The position numbers and the translations under genes are program-made. A model generated the notes under the pieces. The model saw nothing but the letters and a program-made list of their open reading frames with translations. It had not been told where the DNA came from and searched no databases. Below, piece by piece: positions 10,301 through 14,834 of a stretch of DNA of 15,132 nt. The first letter of the stretch is position 1. Every line of letters begins with the position of its first letter. This DNA is from Cytophagales bacterium (GTDB lineage Bacteria > Bacteroidota > Bacteroidia > Cytophagales > Cyclobacteriaceae), in assembly GCA_029262955.1 (NCBI GenBank), contig JAJCYL010000023.1:1-15132 (forward strand). The letters run 5' to 3'.

Positions 10301-13300
10301 TAACAGAACGCTCGATAATGAAATCACCCTCGTCAAATGAATTGTCCGTCCAATCCAGCATGATCTCGGTATCAGATACTTCGGTTATAAAAAGATCCAA
10401 TGGTTTATTGGGCAAGCCGTCCTGTGCCCCGGATGCAACCCAATTGGAAGATGTGGATGTAAGACCAAAATTATTTAATGTGCCGTCGAATGCATTGGCT
10501 GTTGCATCGGTCAATGAGGTTAACCCCGTATTATCCATCTCTGCATCCCCCTGATTAAATCCATAATAGGCCACAAGGTTAGCTTCAGCACCAGTAAGAT
10601 CGAGATGCATATTGTTTCTAATCTCAGTTGTGGATCGAACATCATCCCAAATACGTACTTCATCAATTTGACCATCAAGGAAATCACTGGGTACGGAGAT
10701 GCCATCGAATTCCTGACCCAAAGACCAGACGTCATTAGCTTGTATAATGAAATCAGCCGTATGAGTACCAGCTATATTACCATCAACATACAAAGTACCT
10801 GTAACACCTGATCTAGTATAAGCAACATGATGCCATGTATTGTCCGCTATCACCGGGCCGCTGATCTCCAATGGGAAAACAATATCCGCTACTCCAATTG
10901 CATTGTCCTGACCAGCTACTCCTTGATTTGTTACAAAAAGAATAACCCGATTGACGTTGGACCCTCCCTCATCATTTATCGCGAGAAGTGCACCAGTAGT
11001 GGTTCCGGTATAAACAGGCTCCAGGTTAATCCACATTTCTATTGAAAAATTAGCCTGCCCTCCTACAAGTGAAGGATTGACCGCAGAAATATCTACGTAA
11101 TCATTCACACCATCAAAATCGAGCGCATTGTTAGATATCGCAAATGGGTCAACTTCCACCGAACCGATATCAATGATAAAATTGGTGTCTTCATCGCCAT
11201 CATCAATTCTGATATGATCTCTTTGATCTAAGTCCAAAGGAGGTGTCAATATGGACGGGTCAAATAGAGGATCGCCCGCATCTATGACCGGACTTCCAGC
11301 TAAGGGTAGATGGGTAAAAGTAGCGCCCCCATTGTCAGCCAGAGGTCCTAACATGGGATCACCTGTTAGATGCCAGGTCTCGCCACCGGTTCCGTCCTCG
11401 ACCAGGTTGTTAGAATTAAAAGCGATATTCCCTGCGCTGTTGGTTATTTTGTCATTCGACCCTATTCCTGCCACAATGGTATGAGAGATCTGGAGAGTTG
11501 CTCCGGATTCTAAACGAATATTGTCCTGGGGACCATAGATTGTACTGTTACTGATACCTACGTTTGCAAAGCCATCTGTTATTTGTATGGCATCGTTACT
11601 AAAGGATGTATTGCCTGAAACTGTAGAATTAACCAATTGCATCAAGGTGGGAGCACCACCTGGTTGAAAATGTATTGCACCGGCATCGAATCCAAGGTTA
11701 TTGGAAATGGTAGAGCTTCTTATATCAAGAGGGCCCGAGCTAAATATTCCTCCAACTCCCGAACTAATAACATTGCTATTGCCATCAACTGTGGTATTTG
11801 AAATGGCCAATGTCCCTTGGTTATAAATGCCACCGCCATTGATGTTTGCACTATTGGACAGGATATTACAACTTTCGATGGTGACATTGAAACCAACTCC
11901 TATTTCAATTCCACCACCAAAATCGGTCATCTCATTACCATTCTGGATGGTAAGATTTTCGATGATGACCCTTCCGCTTCCAGTCGTCAAGTCAAATACT
12001 TTTACTCCACCACCACCATCAATGATAATGTCATTGTTTCCACCTAATATCGACATGGACTCTGTAACTGCCAGTGAAGTGCTAAGATTAATAGTAAAGT
12101 CAGCGCCAAATTCAATCAGCCCTTCCGTGGTAACATCTAAAATAGCCTGGCGTAAACTCCCAGCTCCATTGTCAGCATTATTGACCACGGTAATGAATGC
12201 CGGGCTAGAAGAGAACTCAAATGCACCTATATCAACTGTGCCTCCTGATATTTGATTGGTTGGATCATAAAAACGCTCAAACCCGCGTTGGTCTTTAAAT
12301 AAACTTGCGGCAAAAATATTGCTACCGGCATCTACTGCAGAGCTACTTATTGTAGTGATGGCATGGGTAGGAGTTGGTCCTCCATTGTCAGCTAAAGTCG
12401 GGCTAAGCATTGGATCGACATTGCTGCCAAAATCATTTCTGGTAATGTTATTCGATTCTGATAATGGAAGAGGCCCGGCATAGTCATCAGGACTGCCAGT
12501 GTTCCAAATAATGGTATTGGACAACACACTAACTTCTGCACCACTTTCATTTAGAAAGGATTCGAACGTTGTCGTACCGTAAATGGTATTGTTAAGCAGT
12601 ACAGCGGTTCCATTGTTATAAATATCGGCCCCACCATTTAAGGTGGCATTTCCCGACAACGTGGAATTTTGTAAGATCAAATTTCCTCCATCGTTTGAGA
12701 TCCCCCCACCAAATCCTTCGAATGTGCCACTGTTAGAAATGGTACAGGCATCGACGAAGACCTGACCAGGGCTTATTATGGAAATACCACCTCCACTAGG
12801 TGGTCCAGGTCCCTGTGCAAAACCTCTGGTAATGTGTAGATTTCGTAAGGACACAAAACCATCCGGATCATTCAAATCAATCACGAAAATGGTGTTGCTG
12901 TCCTCGCCATCTAATGTGATACTTACATTTTGGGCATCGATGAAAAGGTTGGTTGTTATGGTAATATTTCCGGTTGCACTGAGTGGAATTGTACTTCCAT
13001 CCAGCGATGGATCAAATACAATAAAGTCTGAAGGGGCTGCCGCATTAATGGTGGCTCTTAAAGAGCCTGGCCCATCATCAAGGGCATTGGTTACTATTAA
13101 TACATTAGGAACCGGTTCAAATTCTATAGCACCAGCATCGACAGTAGCATCAGCCGAGCCTGTTTTGAAAGAATTACTATTGATAAAGCGGTCGTTACCA
13201 ATCTGATCAGTGGTCAACTCAGCAGAGCTTCCGTCCAATGCCTCAGCATTCTCACCAATGTCAATGGCCGGGCTATTTTCCGGGAGATTATGAACCTTGA

Positions 13301-14633
13301 GAAAAGTACCGATCGGAGCACTTAAGGCTTGTAACAAAGGGTCTGTAGAGGTGACGTCCGAAGAAACAGCTATGGCATCGAAAGTGGCATCTGAAACTAT
13401 GCTTCCACCCCCGGAGGTTATGGTTGCGCTAGATAAATCATTAAAATCGCTGGGTGTGGAAAGGTCTGATAGCGTGTTATTGCTGAGTATTGTATTGGCT
13501 ATGGTAAAATTGGCCGCACTAGCCCCTAATTGAATTCCACCACCGGCCACAGCACTATTCCCATAAAGGGTGGAATTCCGAATAGTTAGGTTTCCATCTT
13601 TATTGTTAATGGCACCACCATTTCCCGCCGAAACAGTGTTGCCAGAAAAGGTGCTGTTAATAACTGTAGCGCCAGCCGGACCGCCAATACACAAGCCACC
13701 TGCCCCATTGACAGCTGAATTCGCAATAAGGCTGCTATTTAAAATTTGTGTGTCTGTGACAAATCCTCCTGCATAAACCGCCCCCGCATCATCAAGGGCC
13801 GTATTGGATTCGAACAAACAGCCCGTGATTTCGGTTAGATCAGCGGTTGCAAAAATTCCACCTCCATCAGTGGTGGCACTGTTATTTATAAAGATGGCAT
13901 CGTTGATTTGAGCGATGTCACTGTTAGATGTAATTCGAATTGCCCCACCATTGTCCGCAGAATTGGAATCAAAAGTCCCTCCTGTTAAAATGATGTCACC
14001 CTCAGCATAGATGGCTCCCCCTCGGTCAAGGGCACTGTTATTATCAAAGTTTGCATCAAATATTGTTGTAAGGCTCTCAAATTCTAACCACAACGCCCCG
14101 CCATCGTCACTAGCCGAAATTGAAGCTTGGTTGGAACTGAACTGCGTATTTGTTACCACCAAATTTCCCCCGGCGTTGGCAATGGCACCACCTCCACTGG
14201 CAATATTGTTAGTAAATTGAGACTCTTGTACATTTAAGTTGGCATTGGTGCCTACGAGAATAGCTCCTCCATTTGACCCATTTACATTACCATCAATAAA
14301 GGTTAAGTATCTCACGGTAGCTGTAAACAACCCATTAAAATTAAATATCCTCGAAGCCCCATTTCCTGATATAGTGATGTCCTTTCCAAAGCCGCTTATG
14401 GTTACTGCACTAGTGATGGTAATTTCCCCAGTAGTCAAGACTATTGTTTGGCCATCAAGTGATATGTCGAAAAGAATAGTCTCACCACCGATTCCATTCG
14501 CATCAATAACTGCTTGTCTTAAGCTACCAGCACCCGCATCATTAGTATTGGTAACGAAAATTTGTGCGTTTGCACTATTCAATAAAAGTAGGCTAAAAAC
14601 AAAGCCCAGAATGATATTGTTGAGGCCCTTCAT
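1332..14633 (-). CDS. Giant T9SS-sorted multimodular surface protein: 3 beta-helix units, 8 LamG, 6 FN3, 2 LRR-Ig blocks, type A sorting domain
   Basis: This is one uninterrupted frame of 4433 codons (ATG 14633, TAG 1332-1334), roughly 460-470 kDa. Residues 1-23 are a signal peptide (NSANA-Q). Residues 24-1165 hold three beta-helix units, each opening with a GxGSLRxxI motif and closing with a D(A/I)G(A/S)xE motif, as in choice-of-anchor Q proteins. Residues 1168-3680 hold eight LamG domains starting near 1168, 1502, 1744, 2078, 2429, 2762, 3086 and 3417. FN3 domains follow LamG 1, 3, 4, 5, 6 and 7. Residues 3682-4101 hold two LRR+Ig-like blocks. Residues 4103-4340 hold two CnaB/carboxypeptidase-regulatory-like beta-sandwiches (FGTVFL and FGFLES starts, GxxPPGEYLI). 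Residues 4350-4433 are a T9SS type A sorting domain (YPNPAND, GVYLLNV). T9SS substrates of this type are cleaved at the sorting domain and attached to the outer surface or released. Adhesion or glycan/protein binding is inferred. No enzyme motif is seen. The gene is flanked by paralogues on the same strand, with 201 bp before and 346 bp after it. Confidence 0.95.
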   Translation of the reverse strand: MKGLNNIILGFVFSLLLLNSANAQIFVTNTNDAGAGSLRQAVIDANGIGGETILFDISLDGQTIVLTTGEITITSAVTISGFGKDITISGNGASRIFNFNGLFTATVRYLTFIDGNVNGSNGGAILVGTNANLNVQESQFTNNIASGGGAIANAGGNLVVTNTQFSSNQASISASDDGGALWLEFESLTTIFDANFDNNSALDRGGAIYAEGDIILTGGTFDSNSADNGGAIRITSNSDIAQINDAIFINNSATTDGGGIFATADLTEITGCLFESNTALDDAGAVYAGGFVTDTQILNSSLIANSAVNGAGGLCIGGPAGATVINSTFSGNTVSAGNGGAINNKDGNLTIRNSTLYGNSAVAGGGIQLGASAANFTIANTILSNNTLSDLSTPSDFNDLSSATITSGGGSIVSDATFDAIAVSSDVTSTDPLLQALSAPIGTFLKVHNLPENSPAIDIGENAEALDGSSAELTTDQIGNDRFINSNSFKTGSADATVDAGAIEFEPVPNVLIVTNALDDGPGSLRATINAAAPSDFIVFDPSLDGSTIPLSATGNITITTNLFIDAQNVSITLDGEDSNTIFVIDLNDPDGFVSLRNLHITRGFAQGPGPPSGGGISIISPGQVFVDACTISNSGTFEGFGGGISNDGGNLILQNSTLSGNATLNGGADIYNNGTAVLLNNTIYGTTTFESFLNESGAEVSVLSNTIIWNTGSPDDYAGPLPLSESNNITRNDFGSNVDPMLSPTLADNGGPTPTHAITTISSSAVDAGSNIFAASLFKDQRGFERFYDPTNQISGGTVDIGAFEFSSSPAFITVVNNADNGAGSLRQAILDVTTEGLIEFGADFTINLSTSLAVTESMSILGGNNDIIIDGGGGVKVFDLTTGSGRVIIENLTIQNGNEMTDFGGGIEIGVGFNVTIESCNILSNSANINGGGIYNQGTLAISNTTVDGNSNVISSGVGGIFSSGPLDIRSSTISNNLGFDAGAIHFQPGGAPTLMQLVNSTVSGNTSFSNDAIQITDGFANVGISNSTIYGPQDNIRLESGATLQISHTIVAGIGSNDKITNSAGNIAFNSNNLVEDGTGGETWHLTGDPMLGPLADNGGATFTHLPLAGSPVIDAGDPLFDPSILTPPLDLDQRDHIRIDDGDEDTNFIIDIGSVEVDPFAISNNALDFDGVNDYVDISAVNPSLVGGQANFSIEMWINLEPVYTGTTTGALLAINDEGGSNVNRVILFVTNQGVAGQDNAIGVADIVFPLEISGPVIADNTWHHVAYTRSGVTGTLYVDGNIAGTHTADFIIQANDVWSLGQEFDGISVPSDFLDGQIDEVRIWDDVRSTTEIRNNMHLDLTGAEANLVAYYGFNQGDAEMDNTGLTSLTDATANAFDGTLNNFGLTSTSSNWVASGAQDGLPNKPLDLFITEVSDTEIMLDWTDNSFDEGDFIIERSVSDNANFVQVGMEEGETEFHIDNSVTAGNGYFYRVRARNGVGDSEPSNEKFGSTIAPPGNALRFDGVDDFVDLGNPDFLGASQITVEGWINPAFIPSGPSDETVTLIGKGATGGPGTTTFALVLEGSDAGPELFGLVDTGGSLEVARFNSGNGFNINTSEWTHVAMTWTADNPVILYVNGVQVDASANLSGTLNVVSNSMLLGNSTDVNEVQFDGDMDEVRVWSVARSAGEIAGNRFNTLVGNESGLLAYYRFDQSGVTNFNLPDRSLNNNNGTWMGVGGGVTEPQWIPSNAFDLAPPVEENALDFDGVDDFVDAGNDPAFYGHQNLTVEAWINPEYTNVSAQAVIATTHAFGGPGGGYQMVLFNDGTVSFLYRDNTFTNRVVTSTQSLGAGKWYHLAGVVENAGANSNIYLYINGQLEVSQIGALGVPDYTNASNLFLGSNGDGVAGANPSDRELQGSMDEVRIWNAARSESLINDDMFRTLVGDETGLIAYYDFNVGFPEADNTGITTLPDLTVNGLDGLLNNFMLDGPVSNWVVSGARSPFILNATNVSTSGFTANWEPISQATEVFIDVDDDPAFGSPLISMQSAPAIGSATISTPLSVGIQYYYRLSADLDVSGGPTNVSASSSFMIAPGNALDFDGADDFIDLGNSLNNVFSGVDNTFSIEAWIYPTAIGANGEVILSKSGTSNCAADERQFGLSLKEDGTIRFTYYGDLALTKQRTIGGMTALNLNQWYHVAATYDGSLDSNDGLDRVKLYVNGIPETNVLTANLGAFPIDIPSGPAHLGIGANLNSAGTICVPVDGAFSGAIDEVRIWQTVRTPTEILENSYKSLVGNETGLSAYYSFNEGLPSGNNATVTTLPDQARAVNGTLSGFDLGINNPNLSNWIASEAQSPLLLNATSVSISNFTANWIPVGGAVDILVDVDDDSNFGSPLVSNQSLPTGGAGQVVVSLTEGTSYYYRIRADIGGGAFTPYSESVSFKVTPGNALDFDGVDDNVSINHNTALNPTSGAGWTVEAWVNPKTLTTRQTIAFKGNTAGIGATFDNWHFELRGDVNGILCFIVASPDGQGDQIQSTAGVIAGEWQHVAVSITDMGGAGSSYTFYINGIDAGRTIITDLSPASPMNTAPLELGWAMGILPFDGQMDEVRIWNTFRTESEIQTNMFSTLHGDETGLVAYYRFDQGIPSGNNTSPLIDFAQGGSLNGFDGDLLNFDLSGNISNWIASDAQRPFILNAKSVSTAGFTANWEPINGATMVFLEVDEDPNFGSIEFSNMVATGGTDNISVGLTPGIPYYYRIQADLGTAQFTPWSAGSRFMVQPGNTLDFDGINDFVRQSNPMNLPIGSAPRTVELWFKTDQDLVNDTESALIQYGSGGASQLFGLITSLNAPGRLYFWGQANDLAGTTILLPDTWYHGAVTYDGTDVKLYLNGNLESSSAKTLNTVLNGEGLTIGRRNGGSMWDGQIDEVRIWDFARSQMDIQNDLFSTLIGNEPGLVSYYRFDEGQADGDNTSPPINVLPDLTGSNNGALNMFALNGTSSNWVASQAQTAPPDGDPTNLFITEVSNAQLDLNWSESITNESGFVIERSTGQNLGFSFLDQVGIDVTSYSDVSVTPGNRYFYRVIATNAGGDSNPSNEKFGSTMQPPGNALDFDGVNSQVQIPDNPLLQFGTGDLTIEGWIYPTAVSGMFGHNAIITKHNGAADDGSWLFRLSQNASSGDVPKLSFAITAPSEVNFSNTEVTLNEWHHVAVVIESGTGTFYLDGLADGTFAITENFVSTEDMILSGQVNTTLERFTGQMDEIRIWNDARSEAELQAEQYTQLVGTESNLVAYYRFDQGDAGLDNSNPVVIDLLPDRSVNNNNGTLSGFALTGTTGNWVQSQAQAPPAPTGLMVTELSFGEIDLSWTDNSPNEISFIIERSTGNNANFVQVGIVGADVTTYSDLALAAETGYYYRVLATNGATNSVPTNEKFGSTISPPGNALDFDGDNEVVSFGNVLDNVFAGADKTFAIEAWVFPKSFQTDSQIILSKLADANCGFAERQFIFSINGGKVNFTFHGALDGTQVRAFESTSSLPLNEWSHIAMSYDGTIDTNEGINRITFYVNGLADTNVALGAPVGSWPFDIASGPAQLAIGADVNSSGSICTPGNRSLDASIDEVRIWNTARSQLQIQMYQHIPLVGNESGLVAYYRFDQGSPGGDNTSPAINLLPDRSINNNNGTLDPGFALTGATSNWVASGAPIVASGVIQQDIDALTDLYTDLNGASWTDNTGWLIGDPSSWFGVTVTNNRVTGIALPNNNLSGIITSSFTTLTGLQSLNIAGNEVTSLPDLSGLPNASTTLTFDVSDNRLDFASLESNSTITNKVISPQKTFFTQEDVLSEVSTEVSINRMVGGTANVYKWFKNDVVIAGQTGSTLTFASAQFTDEGTYRAEVTNTIVTNVTLNTANYILKISSLERDRIALNNIFIATDGLNWTNGTGWDSDDLSTRFGVTVVNNRVTALSLPANNLQGNIPIDLKDIGQLATIELQDNELRALPDVTSLTQLTTLNVTGNRLGFGDLVPNAQGNITTFTYVPQRRFGLTTTELLDVNSTTTVSIEISGEGNVYKWFRKPRRTPEEVAGTEVVGATASSYTIEGLNFDNMGIYYVEVTNPGLPDLTIRNRNQNVFAITDIFGTVFLNQTAGVVMDDGDVLIYEILAPGQPFELLSTSALGPSGAYSLEDVVLGDFIVLARPGPTYVEDVLQTYYVSINDWILASTLPLRDLEQGINIDMLVEPEPFNPAEGNARIFGFLESDFPDPVDPEAGLRGQARRRVRRAGVSLNKLVTRRRVLQDELVLVAYTETDDEGNFSFGDIPPGEYLINIQIPGVPMDTTNLIEFVIEENKQNQSFQIEALALPDAIRLELIEETGFYRNYFKNLEVYPNPANDYLTIAYEKLNSASLEVRLIDLTGQTVQTQKIQDGALRELSIDVSKVERGVYLLNVIDINEANLPVATYRVILD
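1335..1628 (-). repeat. 3'-terminal repeat copy 1: coding for the T9SS sorting domain of the giant protein
   Basis: This 294-bp stretch encodes the last 98 residues of the giant protein. It aligns without gaps to 14838-15131. By hand count 40 of 294 bases differ (about 86% identity), and only 5 of the last 97 residues change, so most differences are silent. Two runs of 41 identical bases are present, at 1393-1433 and 1555-1595. The encoded domain has the T9SS type A landmarks YPNPAND (from Tyr 4354) and GVYLLNV. The high amino acid conservation fits a shared sorting signal read by the same secretion machinery. Confidence 0.9.
2331..3590 (-). repeat. Duplicated LRR + Ig-like block (residues 3682-4101 of the giant protein)
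   Basis: Two blocks of about 205-210 residues are visible. Block 1 has an N-terminal helical cap (IDALTDLYTDLNGASW), then WFGVTVTNNRVTGIALPNNN and about three leucine-rich repeats, then an Ig-like sandwich from about residue 3802 (YKWFKND, FTDEGTYRAEVTN). Block 2 repeats the plan from about residue 3888 (RIALNNIFIATDGLNW, FGVTVVNNRVTALSLPANN, NIPIDL), with its Ig-like domain at about 4005-4100 (YKWFRKPRR, FDNMGIYYVEVTN). The cap and repeats resemble plant-type LRRs (WxGVxCxxxRVxxLxLxxNxLxGxIP) without the cysteines. The second Ig carries a basic insertion (RKPRRTPEEVAG) where the first has KNDVVIAG. The likely role is protein or peptide binding near the C-terminal end, but no ligand can be inferred. 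Confidence 0.85.
3594..11132 (-). repeat. LamG/FN3 tandem array: eight LamG domains with six interleaved FN3 domains
   Basis: Eight copies of a roughly 230-240-residue LamG (concanavalin A-like jellyroll) domain each open with (G/E/N)NxLxFDGxx and include xxEAWIxP, WxHVAxxxD, LYVNG and G(Q/A)(M/I)DEVRIW. Most close with AYYRFDQG, then PDRSxNNNNGTL and SNWVxSxAQ. Start-to-start spacings are 334, 242, 334, 351, 333, 324 and 331 residues, so the basic unit is about 1 kb of DNA. The short 242 spacing is where LamG2 runs straight into LamG3 without an FN3. The FN3 domains fall in two classes: class A (LFITEVS, WTDNS, FIIERS, NEKFGST) after LamG 1, 6 and 7; class B (ILNAxxVS, FTANWxPI, DVDDDPxFGS) after LamG 3, 4 and 5. 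LamG8 is followed by the first LRR block. Confidence 0.92.
11136..14564 (-). repeat. Three consecutive right-handed beta-helix units (residues 24-1166 of the giant protein)
   Basis: Unit 1 covers about residues 24-507, unit 2 about 511-808 and unit 3 about 812-1166. Each starts with a shared signature (AGAGSLRQAVIDAN, GPGSLRATINAA, GAGSLRQAILDV) followed by a hydrophobic strand and an inferred first coil. Short coils rich in Asn, Ser and Gly follow (SxFxxNxAxxGGGI, STxSGNxxxNGG), typical of pectate-lyase-like or polymorphic outer-membrane-like beta-helices. Each unit ends with a choice-of-anchor-Q-like tail: SPAIDIG...VDAGAIE, SSAVDAG...VDIGAFE and SPVIDAG...IDIGSVE. Unit 1 is much longer, with more coils. 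The stacked units would form a long stalk at the mature N-terminus. No catalytic residues of a polysaccharide lyase could be assigned, so an adhesive or structural role is preferred. Confidence 0.85.
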
Positions 14634-14743
14634 ATCTTAAAACGGAGTATTTGACAATAATTATCAAAACCGACTCGTGTCTTTAATAGCTGGAGCAGCA
14701 CCAATCAAGGCTCTAAATAAACTTAATTGAAATGCGGACATCT

Positions 14744-14772
14744 AAATTAGTTTATTTCAATCTAATATGAAA
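14744..14772 (-). promoter_or_regulatory. Conserved 29-bp upstream element of the giant gene, promoter candidate
   Basis: On the minus strand it reads TTTCATATT, two bases, ATTGAAATAAACTA, one base, TTT. It matches 26 of 29 bases of the element at 1129-1157. Its 3' edge is 110 bp before the ATG of the giant gene and it lies downstream of the hairpin at 14798-14830. Read as a Bacteroidota promoter (consensus TTTG, about 19 nt, TAnnTTTG), the best fit is TTTC, 19 nt, TAATTTAG, an imperfect match. Placement before two paralogues supports a shared promoter or operator; the exact start site is inferred. Confidence 0.45.
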
Positions 14773-14797
14773 GAAGTCCTATTTCCTCTTGGTATGT

Positions 14798-14830
14798 ATT
14801 CATGGCATGACTTCGAGTCATGCCATGAAT
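14798..14830 (-). terminator. Perfect 15-bp hairpin downstream of the upstream paralogue (putative terminator, no U-tract)
   Basis: The plus strand reads ATTCATGGCATGACT, a TCG loop, then AGTCATGCCATGAAT. The stem is a perfect 15 bp with a 3-nt loop, starting 4 nt after the stop codon at 14835. The architecture is the same as at 1267-1299: identical stem and loop lengths and a shared ATGACT...AGTCAT core. Five stem pairs differ from that copy and all remain paired. The minus strand continues ACATACCAAG, with no T-tract. It separates the upstream gene from the promoter region of the giant gene. Confidence 0.5.
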
Positions 14831-14834
14831 CCTA

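Larger units (their letters stand above)
14634..14834 (-). other. 201-bp intergenic region upstream of the giant gene
   Basis: It holds the 15-bp hairpin (14798-14830), the 29-bp element (14744-14772) and an AT-rich dyad with arms at 14716-14728 and 14745-14756 (12 pairs with one bulged base), one arm being part of the element. The leader next to the ATG is AT-rich (minus strand ends TTTTAAGAT before ATG) without a strong Shine-Dalgarno. If the element is the promoter, the 5' leader is roughly 100 nt. Confidence 0.6.

Noticed and set aside
3594..11132. Regular spacing of about 1 kb as a CRISPR or mobile-element repeat
   Set aside because: The repeats are in-frame protein modules (LamG/FN3) that diverge at DNA level. 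There are no short exact repeats with spacers, no terminal inverted repeats and no transposase.
11136..14564. Beta-helix region as an active polysaccharide lyase
   Set aside because: No catalytic residues of a lyase family could be assigned. The repeats and Q-type tails fit structural or adhesive beta-helices better.
1332..14633. Two or more adjacent genes wrongly read as one
   Set aside because: There is no stop codon, no internal signal peptide and no internal sorting domain; the single signal peptide and single T9SS domain sit at the two ends.
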